A program made the translations under genes and the position numbers. From assembly GCF_001612725.1 (NCBI RefSeq), contig NZ_BDAZ01000019.1, positions 62,001-126,000 of the forward strand: a DNA stretch of 64,000 bases, written 5' to 3'. Of the stretch, positions 15,855 to 25,650 are shown in pieces (within the stretch, counting starts at the first letter, position 1; each line of letters opens with the position of its first letter). The notes below the pieces were generated by a model. The model made no database searches. It was not told where the DNA came from and saw only the letters and a list, made by a program, of their open reading frames with translations. Source of the DNA: Nocardia anaemiae NBRC 100462. Lineage in GTDB: Bacteria > Actinomycetota > Actinomycetes > Mycobacteriales > Mycobacteriaceae.

Positions 15855-16796
15855 GTGAGCCGGAAGTCGGGGACAGCGGTGCACCGAATACCGATCGAAC
15901 ACCAGCATTTCCGCTCGGGGTGGCTGTGGTCATCCGTTGGCGTCATGCTGACCGCCGTGGCGGTCGTGGTCTGGATCGCTAGACCCGAGCAGCAGTCGTC
16001 CTGCACGGCGACACCCGCGGTTCCGGATACCGGGACGGAAACCTCGCGAATGATGGTGGCCAGCAGCAGCACCGGCATTGCCAACTGGCATACGGTGGAC
16101 GGATCGCCGCCCACACGGCCGGGGGAGGCGCGGTACTACTCGTTCGGCCCCGGTGCCGCCTGTTCGTTCGCAGGACTGCCGACGAATGGCTTCTATGTGG
16201 GCGTCTCCACTCGGGAATACGGTCGTGCGGATCTGTGCGGTGCGTACCTCGATGTGCACGGTCCGCACGGTGATGTTCGGGTACTCATCGCCGATCGCTG
16301 CCCGGGATGTGCTCCGGGACAACTGGATTTGAGTGCGGCCGCCTTCGAACAGATCGCGGATCGGTTCGACGGCGTCGCACCGATCCGCTATGCGGTGGTC
16401 CGCGATCCGCTCCCCGCACCCGAGCTGGTCTATGAGCTGAAGCCCGACTCCTCACCCTCCTGGCTGGCCATGCTGGTGACCGGATCGGGAAATCCCATCC
16501 AGCGAATCGCATTGCGGTCCGCGGCGGATGAGCCGTGGCGTGAGCTCAATCGCGGCATGGACAACTATTGGACGATCCGCGGCGCCGGGCGGGGACCATT
16601 CTCGGCACGAGTCACCGATGTGCACGGGCATCAGGTGGAGATCTCCGGAATCTCCCTGGAGCCGGGCGAGCGGTATACCGGTATGAGCCTCTACACCGAG
16701 CCTGTTCCGGAACCGCCGCCCGCGCCGACGCCGGATCTCGCGGCCACGACACCGCAGCCGCCGTCCAGCGTCGCCGCCACGGGCTGTGTGAGCTAG
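15855..16796 (+). CDS. Expansin-like protein (double-psi beta-barrel plus CBM63-like domain)
   Basis: 313 residues. One N-terminal membrane segment ('WLWSSVGVMLTAVAVVVWIA', about 22-41), then a double-psi beta-barrel ('GEARYYSFGPGAACSFAG' to 'GVAPIRYAVVRDPL') with the polar-site Asp in 'VLIADRCPGCAPGQLDLS', then a beta-sandwich like the expansin cellulose-binding domain, and a proline-rich tail. Cysteine pairs fit an exported fold. Bacterial expansins loosen plant or peptidoglycan polysaccharides without hydrolysis. The start may instead be the GTG at 15879, which has GGGGA upstream. Confidence 0.75.
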   Translation: MSRKSGTAVHRIPIEHQHFRSGWLWSSVGVMLTAVAVVVWIARPEQQSSCTATPAVPDTGTETSRMMVASSSTGIANWHTVDGSPPTRPGEARYYSFGPGAACSFAGLPTNGFYVGVSTREYGRADLCGAYLDVHGPHGDVRVLIADRCPGCAPGQLDLSAAAFEQIADRFDGVAPIRYAVVRDPLPAPELVYELKPDSSPSWLAMLVTGSGNPIQRIALRSAADEPWRELNRGMDNYWTIRGAGRGPFSARVTDVHGHQVEISGISLEPGERYTGMSLYTEPVPEPPPAPTPDLAATTPQPPSSVAATGCVS

Positions 16797-16932
16797 TGCC
16801 GCGCCCAGATAGCTTCTGCCGCACTGGGTTCCGTCGAACATAGTCGAATGGTGGTCGCCCACGCGGAATTAGACCGCCATATCACTGCGCTCGGCGAGCT
16901 GCCCAGCGCAAACAAGCGATCTGGACGCACTA

Positions 16933-18624
16933 CTAGCGCAGATTCGTTGCGAGGGCCCGCCCCGCGGCGCGGCCGGAGAAGATGCAGCCGCCGAGGAAGG
17001 TGCCCTCCAGCGCGTTGTAGCCGTGCACACCGCCGCCGCCGAATCCGGCGACCTCGCCCGCGGCATACAGTCCGGGCAGCGGCGTGCCGTCCGGCCGCAT
17101 CACCTGCGAATCCAGATTGGTCTGTAGCCCGCCGAGAGTCTTGCGGGTCAAGATATTGAGTCGCACCGCAATCAGCGGCCCGCTCGCCGGATCGAGGATG
17201 CGATGCGGTTTGGCCACCCGGCCCGCCTTGTCGCCGAAGTACTGGCGCGCGTTGTTGATCGCCATCAGCTGCGCGTCCTTGGAGTACTTATTGGCGATAT
17301 CCCGGTCGCGGGCGACGATCTGTCGCTCCAATTCGTCGTAGTCCAGCTGCGGACCGCGCGCGATCTTGTTCATGCCTTCGACCAACTCGCGCAAGGTATT
17401 CGCGACCACGAAGTCGACCCCGTGTTGTTTGAACGCCTCGACCGGACCGGGCGCCCCCTTGGCCACCCGGCTCTTGAGGGTGAGCTTGAGATCCTTACCG
17501 GTGATATCCGGATTCTGCTCCGAGCCCGATAGCGCGAACTCTTTCTCGATGATCGACTGGGTGAGTACGAACCAGGAGTAGTCGTAGCCGGTGGCCAGGA
17601 TCTCCTTCATGGTCGAATTGGTGTCGAAGCCGGGGAAACACGGTGCGGGCAAACGCTTTCCATTGGCGTCGAACCACAGCGAGGACGGTCCGGGAATGAT
17701 CCGGATGGCGTGATCGGGCCAGATCGGATTCCAGTTGTTGATGCCCTCGGTGTAGTGCCACATACGGTCGCGATTGACGATGGCGCCGCCCGCGGCCTCG
17801 GAGATGCCGAGCATCCGCCCGTCCACATGAGCGGGCACACCGGAGATCATGGTTTCCGGCGCCGGACCGAGTCGTTCGGTGGGCCAGTTGCGGCGGATCA
17901 GCTCGTGATTGTGGCCGATGCCGCCGGAGGTGACGATCACCGCCTTGGCGCGGAATTCGAAGTCGCCGACCACATTTCGCGATGAAGCCCGACCGCGTTC
18001 CAGATCGGTCGGCTCGAGTACGCTGCCGCGCACGCCGACCACCGCACCGTTCTCGACGATCAACTCGTCGACCCGGTGCCGGAAACTGAAGCCGACCAGT
18101 CCGCGACGCTCACCCTCGAGCACCGGTTCCTGGAACACCCGCACCACCTCGGGCCCGGTCCCCCAGGTGAGGTGGAAGCGCGGTACCGAATTGCCGTGGC
18201 CGTCGGCGAAGGCGCCGCCACGCTCGGCCCAGCCGACCAGCGGTGTCACCCGTAAACCCAACTCGTGCAGGTAATCCCGCTTCTCGGTGGCCGCGAAGCG
18301 GACATACGCGCGCGCCCACTGGCGAGCCCAGTAGTCCTGGTCCTCGCGATCGAATCCCGCCGAACCGAACCAATCCTGCAGTGCCAGTTCGTAGGAGTCC
18401 TTGATGCCGAGGCGGCGCTGCTCCGGACTGTCCACGAAGAACAGGCCGCCGAGCGACCAAAAGGCTTGACCGCCGAGGTTATTGCGATTCTCCTGGTCCA
18501 GCACATGGACCTTGCGGCCCGCCTTGACCAGTTCATGGGTCGCCACGAGCCCGGCCAGGCCCGCACCGACGACGATGACATCTGCCTCTTGGGTGAATTC
18601 GGGACTGGGCTCGGTCATGGTCAT
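16933..18624 (-). CDS. KstD-like FAD-binding dehydrogenase
   Basis: 563 residues. N-terminal FAD fold ('DVIVVGAGLAGLVATHELVKAG'), fumarate reductase/KstD-type middle ('VIVTSGGIGHNHELI'), and C-terminal FAD clamp ('GLYAAGEVAGFGGGGVHGYNALEGTFLGG'). It resembles, from memory, the mycobacterial Rv0785-type FAD-binding dehydrogenases, which are related to 3-ketosteroid delta1-dehydrogenase but not proven to be one. Likely reaction: alpha,beta-dehydrogenation of a cyclic ketone. Its ATG overlaps the TetR stop (ATGA), so it is co-translated with its regulator. Confidence 0.85.
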   Translation of the reverse strand: MTMTEPSPEFTQEADVIVVGAGLAGLVATHELVKAGRKVHVLDQENRNNLGGQAFWSLGGLFFVDSPEQRRLGIKDSYELALQDWFGSAGFDREDQDYWARQWARAYVRFAATEKRDYLHELGLRVTPLVGWAERGGAFADGHGNSVPRFHLTWGTGPEVVRVFQEPVLEGERRGLVGFSFRHRVDELIVENGAVVGVRGSVLEPTDLERGRASSRNVVGDFEFRAKAVIVTSGGIGHNHELIRRNWPTERLGPAPETMISGVPAHVDGRMLGISEAAGGAIVNRDRMWHYTEGINNWNPIWPDHAIRIIPGPSSLWFDANGKRLPAPCFPGFDTNSTMKEILATGYDYSWFVLTQSIIEKEFALSGSEQNPDITGKDLKLTLKSRVAKGAPGPVEAFKQHGVDFVVANTLRELVEGMNKIARGPQLDYDELERQIVARDRDIANKYSKDAQLMAINNARQYFGDKAGRVAKPHRILDPASGPLIAVRLNILTRKTLGGLQTNLDSQVMRPDGTPLPGLYAAGEVAGFGGGGVHGYNALEGTFLGGCIFSGRAAGRALATNLR

Positions 18625-19262
18625 CCTTCGGTTTCGGTGCTGTAGGCCAGCACGATGTGGCAGAAAAGGTCGGTGCGTCGGCTGCGCACTGTGCGACTGC
18701 GGGGTTCCATCAGCACCTGCACGGCGGTGCCGTCATGCACCGCGACCAGGGCCTGACCCAGTGCGACGGGATCGGGCACGGTCCGGCCGACGCGGGCAAG
18801 TGCGTCGACGATCGTCGGCATCAGTGCCGCGACGATTGCCTCCTCACGTCCGGCCATCACCTGCCGTAGGCCCTGGGTGCGCAGCGCGTGCGAGGTGAAC
18901 TCGGCGGTAATGCGGAACCAGTCCTCATCGATCGGCACGGCGCGGTCCAGGCGCTCGACCGCGGCGCGGATATCGGCGACGCCGTCGACCGAGAAGCCGT
19001 CGAGGGTCGCGCGGATACCGGCGATCATGGCGGCCGATCGCTGCTCCCACATCGCGAGGAACAACTCGTCGAGCGAGGTGAAGTTGGAGTAGAAGGCGCC
19101 ACGGGTGAACCCGGCCCGCTCACAGACCCGCTCTACCGAAGTGCGGCCGAAGCCCTCCTCGGCGAAGACCTGATACGCGGCGGTGAGCAGGCGTTTGCGG
19201 GTTTCGGTGCGACGGCGGGTCACCCGGCGCACCGGGGCTTGCGCATCGGTGGTCGATGCCAA
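18621..19262 (-). CDS. TetR-family regulator of the KstD-like gene
   Basis: 213 residues. N-terminal TetR HTH ('RLLTAAYQVFAEEGFGRTSVERVCERAGFTRGAFYSNF', about 24-61). The helical C-terminal domain resembles a TetR_C group common in actinobacteria. TTG start behind a strong GAGGAGG site 6 nt upstream. It shares a 4-bp overlap with the KstD-like gene and is divergent from an alcohol dehydrogenase. The intervening region carries two identical-type palindromes that fit a TetR dimer pair. Confidence 0.87.
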   Translation of the reverse strand: MASTTDAQAPVRRVTRRRTETRKRLLTAAYQVFAEEGFGRTSVERVCERAGFTRGAFYSNFTSLDELFLAMWEQRSAAMIAGIRATLDGFSVDGVADIRAAVERLDRAVPIDEDWFRITAEFTSHALRTQGLRQVMAGREEAIVAALMPTIVDALARVGRTVPDPVALGQALVAVHDGTAVQVLMEPRSRTVRSRRTDLFCHIVLAYSTETEG

Positions 19263-19294
19263 CGCACACCTCCTCGGGTTTGCGGTCTCCTTCG

Positions 19295-19325
19295 ATACAG
19301 CCTTGTATTCAATACAGAAATGTAT
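19295..19325. promoter_or_regulatory. Tandem TetR operator ATACA-N4-TGTAT
   Basis: Two 14-bp palindromes, ATACAGCCTTGTAT (19295-19308) and ATACAGAAATGTAT (19312-19325), share 5-bp arms and 4-bp spacers and start 17 bp apart. They sit between the divergent TetR and alcohol dehydrogenase genes, 33 bp from the TetR start. Two dimers could bind side by side. Confidence 0.7.
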
Positions 19326-19424
19326 CAGAAGCCCGACTCACCTTCGGCGGAACGGGTGAACCAGCGACGTCGACAGGGATAATCCGAAGCGACCGTTCCC
19401 CCTGTCGGGTGAGGAGTGACCGGT

Positions 19425-20465
19425 ATGAATGCGAGCACGGGCATGACCGGCTGGCGGGTGCGACGGCCGGGACCGATCGATGGCGGACCGCTCGACTTCG
19501 TTCGCGAGGCGGTGCCCGAACCCGCGGCCGGTGAACTCTTGGTGCGGGTGCTGGCCTGCGGGGTCTGTCGCACCGACCTGCACGTTGCCGAGGGGGATCT
19601 GCCGGTGCATCGGCCCGGTGTGGTGCCGGGACACGAGGTGGTTGGAGAGGTGGTGGAGCGGGGACCGGGATCGGCTGGGGCACTTGGCTCTTCGGCTCCC
19701 GAGTTCGCGGTCGGCGAACGCGTCGGCATTGCCTGGTTGCGCCACACCTGCGGCGTCTGTCGGTACTGTCTGCGCGGCGCGGAGAATCTCTGCCCGAATT
19801 CGGCGTACACGGGCTGGGACGCGGACGGCGGTTATGCTGAATATGCCACTGTCCCAGCGGCTTACGCGCATCGACTACCCGATGGGTACGACGATATGGA
19901 AACCGCGCCGCTGCTGTGTGCCGGGATCATCGGCTATCGGGCGCTGCAACGTGCCGATCTGCCGAGCGGTGGACGACTCGGCATCTACGGCTTCGGCGGC
20001 AGCGCGCATATCGCCGCGCAGGTGGCGCTGGCTCGTGGTGCCGAGGTGCATGTGATGACCAGGGATCCGGCCGCACGCGAGTTGGCCGCCGGGCTCGGCG
20101 CCGCCTCGGTGCAGGGCGCGGCGGATCGGCCTCCGGTGCAATTGGATTCGGCGATCTTGTTCGCGCCGATCGGCGAGCTCGTACTGCCCGCGCTGGAGGC
20201 GCTCGATCGCGGCGGCATCCTCGCCATCGCGGGCATTCATCTCAGCGATATCCCGGCGCTGAACTATCAGCGGCATCTGTTCCAGGAGCGCGAGATTCGC
20301 TCGGTGACTGCCAATACCCGCGCGGACGCGCGCGAATTCCTCGCGCTGGCGGGCGAACACCGTATACATGTGACCACAACGGGGTACTCCCTCGGTACGG
20401 CGGATCGAGCCCTCGCGGATCTCGAACACGGACGTTTCACCGGCGCAGCGGTTCTCATCCCATAA
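19425..20465 (+). CDS. Zinc-dependent alcohol dehydrogenase (AdhA-like)
   Basis: 346-residue MDR enzyme. Catalytic zinc ligands lie in 'CGVCRTDLH' and 'GHEVVGEV'; the structural zinc site is '[15 protein letters not shown]'. The Rossmann motif is '[14 protein letters not shown]'. It should oxidise primary alcohols or reduce aldehydes with NAD(H). I chose the ATG at 19425 because GAGGAG at 19411-19416 is well spaced; the GTG at 19416 is part of that site. It is divergent from the TetR/KstD-like pair and probably shares its operator. Confidence 0.87.
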   Translation: MNASTGMTGWRVRRPGPIDGGPLDFVREAVPEPAAGELLVRVLACGVCRTDLHVAEGDLPVHRPGVVPGHEVVGEVVERGPGSAGALGSSAPEFAVGERVGIAWLRHTCGVCRYCLRGAENLCPNSAYTGWDADGGYAEYATVPAAYAHRLPDGYDDMETAPLLCAGIIGYRALQRADLPSGGRLGIYGFGGSAHIAAQVALARGAEVHVMTRDPAARELAAGLGAASVQGAADRPPVQLDSAILFAPIGELVLPALEALDRGGILAIAGIHLSDIPALNYQRHLFQEREIRSVTANTRADAREFLALAGEHRIHVTTTGYSLGTADRALADLEHGRFTGAAVLIP

Positions 20466-20587
20466 GCGCCCGAATCACCGTGCGCGCGAACGGATTCCAG
20501 GACACGATTCAGCACTGAACTGGTCTCGCTTCCGCTGAGTTGCTTGACGCAACTCTCTACCGTTCTTACCTTCGCGGGTATAGCCGG

Positions 20588-20614
20588 GTGACACTTGTCG
20601 CTGACAAACGTCAC
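20588..20614. promoter_or_regulatory. Inverted repeat upstream of the cutinase gene
   Basis: Arms GTGACACTTGTC (20588-20599) and GACAAACGTCAC (20603-20614) pair at 10 of 12 positions around GCT. It lies 35 bp before the cutinase start. It could be an operator or a 5' hairpin. Confidence 0.5.
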
Positions 20615-20648
20615 TCGGCTTCTCACAACGGCGTGAGAGGTGATCACG

Positions 20649-21308
20649 ATGGAAATCCGGACGGTAAGAATTCTCGAGAAGTGGCGGCTGGCACGGATAT
20701 TCGCTGTGTTATTGCTGGTCGCCGCGGCGGGGGTGGTGACAAGCATCGGCGCGCAGGCACGGGCGGACTGTGCCGCGGTCGATGTGGTCGTCGCCAGAGG
20801 CACCGGGGAACCGGGGTGGCTCGGCACCGTCGTCGGCGATCCGCTGTATGGCACACTGCTGCAAGCACTTCCGGTGAGCAGCAGCGCTTACCGGGTCGAC
20901 TATCCCGCGGACCTGCTCGACCCGACGTCGCTGAGCCGCGGCACCCAGGACATGACCGACCATGTCATTCGGCAGTCGCAAATGTGCCCGGATCAGCAGT
21001 TCATCCTGGTCGGTTACTCACAGGGTGCGGCCGTCGTGCACGGTGTCGTCGGCACCGGCATCGTGACCGCGCTGCCCGGGATCTACGTGCTCCCAGGCGA
21101 TCTCGAGTGGAAGGTGTCCGCGGTCCTGCTGTTCGGTGATCCCCTCCGCCTGATCGGCTGGGGCGTCCCAGGCAACTATGCCTGGAAGACCGCCGATTAC
21201 TGCACCGGCGGTGATCCGGTCTGCGGTGGCGGCCTCGACCCGAACCAGCACGGGAACTACGGGTGGGCATTGTGGCCTGCCGCGGATTTCGCGGCGAGCC
21301 GGGTTTAA
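20649..21308 (+). CDS. Secreted cutinase-family esterase
   Basis: 219 residues. Signal peptide with hydrophobic core 'IFAVLLLVAAAGVVTSIG' and a likely cut after 'AQARA'. The cutinase fold has the nucleophile Ser in 'GYSQGAAVV', the acid in the 'DYCTGGDPVC' segment and the base His in 'NQHGNY'. Cysteines fit the two conserved disulfides. It should hydrolyse esters or lipids outside the cell. The ATG at 20649 follows GAGAGG at good distance. It precedes the nucleotidase by 98 bp. Confidence 0.87.
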   Translation: MEIRTVRILEKWRLARIFAVLLLVAAAGVVTSIGAQARADCAAVDVVVARGTGEPGWLGTVVGDPLYGTLLQALPVSSSAYRVDYPADLLDPTSLSRGTQDMTDHVIRQSQMCPDQQFILVGYSQGAAVVHGVVGTGIVTALPGIYVLPGDLEWKVSAVLLFGDPLRLIGWGVPGNYAWKTADYCTGGDPVCGGGLDPNQHGNYGWALWPAADFAASRV

Positions 21309-21406
21309 CCGGGAAATCCGCGCGGCGGGGTCGAGCACCGACCCCGCCGCCGGTGTGTTCGCACGAGATTCATGCCGATGGCACCAGGGCATGGCACAGT
21401 CGGAAT

Positions 21407-23107
21407 ATGACAGCGCACCGTCGCATCGGCATGATCATTGCGGGACTCGTGAGCATCGCCCTGGTGGCGGGCTGCGGTACCGCATCCGACAGCGCTCACC
21501 CGACCGCCTCGACGGCGCCGGGGGTGATCCCGCTCATCTCGACCGACGATCTGCGCGGCGCGCAGTCGGACGAGGTACATCTGTTCGGGCTCAACGACTT
21601 ACACGGCAACCTGCAGCCACCCGCGGGGTCGACCGGCAAGATCGCCGGATACGACGCGGGCGGCGCCGCCTACCTCGCCACCCATCTGGCTCGGTTGAAG
21701 AAGGCGTACCCGGCCAGCGCCGTGCTGTCCGCCGGGGACAATATCGGCGCGAGCCCGCTGGTCTCCGGCCTGTTCCACGACGAGCCGACCATCACCTTCC
21801 TCAATTCCATCGGACTGGCCGCATCCTCGGTGGGCAATCACGAATTCGACAATGGCGTCATCGAATTGGCGCGACTGCAGCAGGGTGGATGCGCACCCGC
21901 CGGATGCTCGCCGGGCACGCCGTTCACCGGCGCGAAGTTCCCGTTCCTGGCCGCCAATGTCACCGATGCGGACGGCAAGTTGCCGCCCACGCTGCGGCCG
22001 TGGATGATGCTCGAGGTCGGCGGACACAAGATCGGCGTCATCGGCACCGTGACGCCGGAAACGGCGAGCATCGTTTTTCCGGAAGGCATTCGGGGCTACA
22101 CCTTCGGCGATGAGGTCGCCGCGATCAATCGGTATGTCCCCGAGGTGAAGTCGGCGGGCGCGCAGACGGTGGTCGCGCTGCTACACGACGGCGGGGTGCA
22201 GAAACCGGCACAGAATGCCGCGGTCGACTACAACGGCTGCGCGAATATCTCCGCGGAGGTCACCGCATTGGCCACCGGTGTCGATCCCGCGGTGCGGGTG
22301 CTGTTCACCGGACATTCGCACCAGCCTTATGTCTGCACTATCGACGGCAAGGTGGTCACCCAGGCCGCCTCCTACGGTCGACTGATCACCGATGTCACCT
22401 TGCGCTTCGGCACCGACGGTGTGCAGGCATCGGCGGTCAATCGGGTAGTGACCAGGGACGTCACTCCGGACGCGGCGACCACCTCGCTGGTCGACTTCTA
22501 CGGCGAGCAGGCCAAGCCGCGCGCGGAGCGCCCGGTCGGCATCGCGGCGGCGCCGCTGCCGCACGAACCGGCGGGCTCCGGTGAATCGCCACTCGGTGAT
22601 GTCATCGCCGACTCGATGCTCTCGGCCACCGCGGCCGCGCCCGCGTCGGCGGTCGCGGCATTCATGAATCCGGGCGGTGTGCGCACCGATCTGAAGTCGG
22701 GTCAGATCAGCTACGGCGATATCTATAGCGTGCAGCCGTTCGGCAATCAGGTCGTCACCGTCACCATGACCGGCAGCCAGATTCTGCGCCTGCTCGAACA
22801 GCAATGGAGCAACGGCAAGGCGACCGTGCTCTCACCCGCCGGGCTCACCTACACCTATGTCGAGTCGAGTCCCAAGGGCGGCAAAGTGGTCGCCGACAGC
22901 GTGCGCATCGGCGGCCAACCGCTCAACCCGGTCGCCACCTACCGCATCACCACCAACAGCTTCCTGGCTTCGGGCGGCGACGGTTTCAGCGTCTTCACCG
23001 AAGGCACCGACAAAACCGTCGGGCCCGCCGATCTCGACGCCTTCGAGACCTATCTGAAGGGCCGTCCGCCGCTGGAATCCCCGCCTGCCCGCGCCGAGAA
23101 GCGCTGA
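21407..23107 (+). CDS. 5'-nucleotidase / UDP-sugar hydrolase-type lipoprotein
   Basis: 566 residues. Lipoprotein signal with lipobox 'LVAGC' (Cys about residue 24). The calcineurin-like metallophosphatase domain has metal motifs 'LNDLHGN', 'SAGDNIG', 'GNHEFDNG' and 'GHSHQPY'. The C-terminal substrate domain has 'NPGGVRTDL' and 'YGDIYSVQPFGNQVV'. It is anchored at the outer face of the membrane and should release phosphate from nucleotides, so it serves phosphate and nucleoside salvage. I chose the ATG at 21407 because it places the lipobox correctly. Confidence 0.9.
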   Translation: MTAHRRIGMIIAGLVSIALVAGCGTASDSAHPTASTAPGVIPLISTDDLRGAQSDEVHLFGLNDLHGNLQPPAGSTGKIAGYDAGGAAYLATHLARLKKAYPASAVLSAGDNIGASPLVSGLFHDEPTITFLNSIGLAASSVGNHEFDNGVIELARLQQGGCAPAGCSPGTPFTGAKFPFLAANVTDADGKLPPTLRPWMMLEVGGHKIGVIGTVTPETASIVFPEGIRGYTFGDEVAAINRYVPEVKSAGAQTVVALLHDGGVQKPAQNAAVDYNGCANISAEVTALATGVDPAVRVLFTGHSHQPYVCTIDGKVVTQAASYGRLITDVTLRFGTDGVQASAVNRVVTRDVTPDAATTSLVDFYGEQAKPRAERPVGIAAAPLPHEPAGSGESPLGDVIADSMLSATAAAPASAVAAFMNPGGVRTDLKSGQISYGDIYSVQPFGNQVVTVTMTGSQILRLLEQQWSNGKATVLSPAGLTYTYVESSPKGGKVVADSVRIGGQPLNPVATYRITTNSFLASGGDGFSVFTEGTDKTVGPADLDAFETYLKGRPPLESPPARAEKR

Positions 23108-23411
23108 GTCGACGGGCAAACACGGTGTCCTGATTCAGATTTCGCGTTCCGGCATTATCTGAAAACTGTTGTAACACACAATATTAGCGTCACCCATTGG
23201 TGACCAGTCACACATCGCACCGAGCCGTCATTCGCTTGCCCGGGACTAGCTGCGCCCATTAAAGTTACCCACCAGTAGGGCAACGGTGTTCCTGCATTGG
23301 CTCAGCAAACTGGTGGCTGATAGCCGAATCAATGATGTCCGCATTCACTGCTGCATGTCGGGCGCGCTTGTGTGACAACTCAATTCGAGTGCGACAGCAG
23401 GAGGAAATGCG
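23108..23411. promoter_or_regulatory. 304-bp intergenic region before the acrA1-like gene
   Basis: It is more AT-rich than the genes around it. It holds the palindrome GTCACC-CATT-GGTGAC (23189-23204) and an AT-rich stretch around 23168-23186. It is probably the promoter and operator region of the downstream reductase. No ORF with codon bias or ribosome site was seen. Confidence 0.45.
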
Positions 23412-25445
23412 ATGACGACTTTCATCGTGACGGGCGGAACCGGATTCTTGGGCCGTCGGGTGGTTCAGGAACTTCTGGCAGCCGATTCCGAAGCCATTGT
23501 GCATGTGCTGGTTCGCACCGCGTCGGTGGCGAAATTCAGTGAACTCACCGCGGGCTGGACCGGTGGCGAACGCGCCTTTCCGATGCTCGGTGATCTGACC
23601 GCCGAAGGCCTCGGTCTGATCGAGGACGCACCCCAGGCCGACCACATCATCCACCTCGGCGCCGTCTACGACATGACCGCCGATGAGGAGACCGCGCAGG
23701 CGGCCAATGTCGCTGGTACCCGCTCGGTCCTGGAGCTGGCCCGCGAATTGGGCGCGGTGCTGCACCACGTCTCCTCGGTGGCCGTGGCCGGTGACCACAA
23801 GGGCAAGTTCTTCGAGGAGGATTTCGACCTCGGTCAGCGGCTGACCTCGCCGTACCACCGGACCAAATTCGCCGCGGAGAAGCTGGTCCGCGAATCCGAG
23901 GGCGTGCGCTGGCGGGTGTACCGGCCCGCGATCGTGGTCGGCGATTCGCGCACCGGTGAGATGGACAAGATCGACGGTCCGTACTACTTCTTCCCGGCCA
24001 TCGCGCGCCTGGGCGCACTGCCCGCCGAACTCCCGATGCTGCTGCCGGATCTGGGCGCGACCAATATCGTGCCGGTCGACTATGTGGCGGGTGCGATGGT
24101 CGAGCTGGTGCGCCGCAAGGGACTCGATGGACGCACATTCCACCTGGTCAACCCCGAGCCGCAGCCGTTCGGCGAGATCTATGCCGCGCTCGCGGCCGCG
24201 GCGGGCGCGCCGACCGGAATCGGTACGGTGCCCGGCAGCGGGCTGGCGCTGAACGGGCTCGCCCACATCCCGGGTGTGTCCACCGTTCGCGATTTCCTGT
24301 TGGAGCAGTTGGGAATTCCGGCGGAGGTCGCGCCGCACACCTCGTTCGCGGCGGAATTCGTCTCCGACTCCACCCGGGCGCAGCTGCGCGGGACGGGTCT
24401 GGCGGTGCCGTCGTTCGACACCTATGCCGAGCGACTGTGGCAGTACTGGGCCGAGAACCTGGACCCCAACCGCGGCCTGCCCAGCGACAGCGATGATCCG
24501 CTGGACGGGCGCGTCGTCCTGATCACCGGTGCGTCCTCCGGTATCGGACTGGCCACCGCCCATGCCGTCGCGCAGCGCGGTGCGACCGTGCTGATGGTGG
24601 CGCGCGGTGTGGACGATCTGCACGCCGCAGCGGAGTCGGTGCGGGCCGAAGGCGGTGTCGCCCATGCCTATCCGTGCGATATCACCGATTCCGACGGCGT
24701 CGACGATTTGGTCGCCGCGGTGCTCGCCGATCACGGGCATGTCGATTATCTGGTGAACAATGCGGGACGGTCGATTCGTCGCTCGGTGGTCAATTCCACC
24801 GACCGCATGCACGATTTCGAGCGAACCATGGCGGTCAATTACTTCGGTGCGGTGCGACTCATTCTCGGGCTGCTGCCGTCGATGCGGGCGCGGCGCTTCG
24901 GACATATCGTGAACATCTCCTCGATCGCCGTGCAGACCAAGGTGCCGCGCTTCGCGGCATATGTGGCGAGCAAATCCGCGCTGGACAACTTCAGCGAGAT
25001 TGCTGCGGTCGAAAATCGGGATGCGGGAATCACTTTCACCTCGGTGCGCATGCCATTGGTGCGCACGCCGATGATCGCGCCGACCGACATCTACCGCTCG
25101 CTGCCGGTACCGGATCCCGACCGCGCCGCCGCCATTGTGGTGCGCGCCATCGAGGATCGCCCGCACCGCATCGATACTCCGGTCGGCACCTTCGCCCAGG
25201 CCGTCGAACTGCTGATGCCGTCGGTCAAGCGGACGATCATGCACCAGGGGTTCCGCTGGTTCGGTGAATCGCATGCGGCGCAGGGGAAGCAGACCGTGGC
25301 GCCCGACGCGGTCGAGGAGGCGCAGGCGGATCAGGATTCCGGTCGCAACGCACTGTCCTACCTCGCACCCGTGGTGCTGCCGCTGATGGCGTTGCCGAGC
25401 CCGGCCGCGCGGGTCACCCGGGTAATCCCCGGTCTGCACTGGTGA
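23412..25445 (+). CDS. AcrA1-like two-domain acyl-CoA reductase / SDR fusion
   Basis: 677 residues. N-terminal extended-SDR, male-sterility-type domain ('VTGGTGFLGRRVV' near residue 6, 'HHVSSVAVAG', Y-x3-K in 'YHRTKFAAEK'). C-terminal classical SDR ('LITGASSGIGLATA' near 370, 'LVNNAGRSIRR', 'YVASKSALDN'). This matches the mycobacterial Rv3391 (acrA1) layout as I recall it. It should reduce fatty acyl-CoA to aldehyde or alcohol for wax ester or ether lipid synthesis. A GGAGGAA site precedes the ATG. A 724-codon open frame on the other strand is a codon-bias shadow. Confidence 0.85.
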   Translation: MTTFIVTGGTGFLGRRVVQELLAADSEAIVHVLVRTASVAKFSELTAGWTGGERAFPMLGDLTAEGLGLIEDAPQADHIIHLGAVYDMTADEETAQAANVAGTRSVLELARELGAVLHHVSSVAVAGDHKGKFFEEDFDLGQRLTSPYHRTKFAAEKLVRESEGVRWRVYRPAIVVGDSRTGEMDKIDGPYYFFPAIARLGALPAELPMLLPDLGATNIVPVDYVAGAMVELVRRKGLDGRTFHLVNPEPQPFGEIYAALAAAAGAPTGIGTVPGSGLALNGLAHIPGVSTVRDFLLEQLGIPAEVAPHTSFAAEFVSDSTRAQLRGTGLAVPSFDTYAERLWQYWAENLDPNRGLPSDSDDPLDGRVVLITGASSGIGLATAHAVAQRGATVLMVARGVDDLHAAAESVRAEGGVAHAYPCDITDSDGVDDLVAAVLADHGHVDYLVNNAGRSIRRSVVNSTDRMHDFERTMAVNYFGAVRLILGLLPSMRARRFGHIVNISSIAVQTKVPRFAAYVASKSALDNFSEIAAVENRDAGITFTSVRMPLVRTPMIAPTDIYRSLPVPDPDRAAAIVVRAIEDRPHRIDTPVGTFAQAVELLMPSVKRTIMHQGFRWFGESHAAQGKQTVAPDAVEEAQADQDSGRNALSYLAPVVLPLMALPSPAARVTRVIPGLHW

Positions 25446-25650
25446 CAGATCCCATGATGGGCTGACCCCGCACCCTCGCCCTGCCTACCGCGAACCGTGG
25501 GACGTTCGGCCCTGGTGTGGACGATCGTTGTTTCGTATTCTTGCGGAGCCGACCCGCCGTATTTCCCGCGGCGTAGTTGCGGTCCAGTGCCGGTGTCGTG
25601 ACGAATCCTCGGACAAGGGGACCGTCGACCTCGTGGCAGGGACAACGGTC

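Noticed and set aside
23265..25439. 724-codon open frame antisense to the AcrA1-like gene
   Set aside because: Histidine/arginine/glycine-rich composition typical of antisense in high-GC genes; no ribosome site or recognisable domain, while the plus-strand gene has two clear SDR domains.
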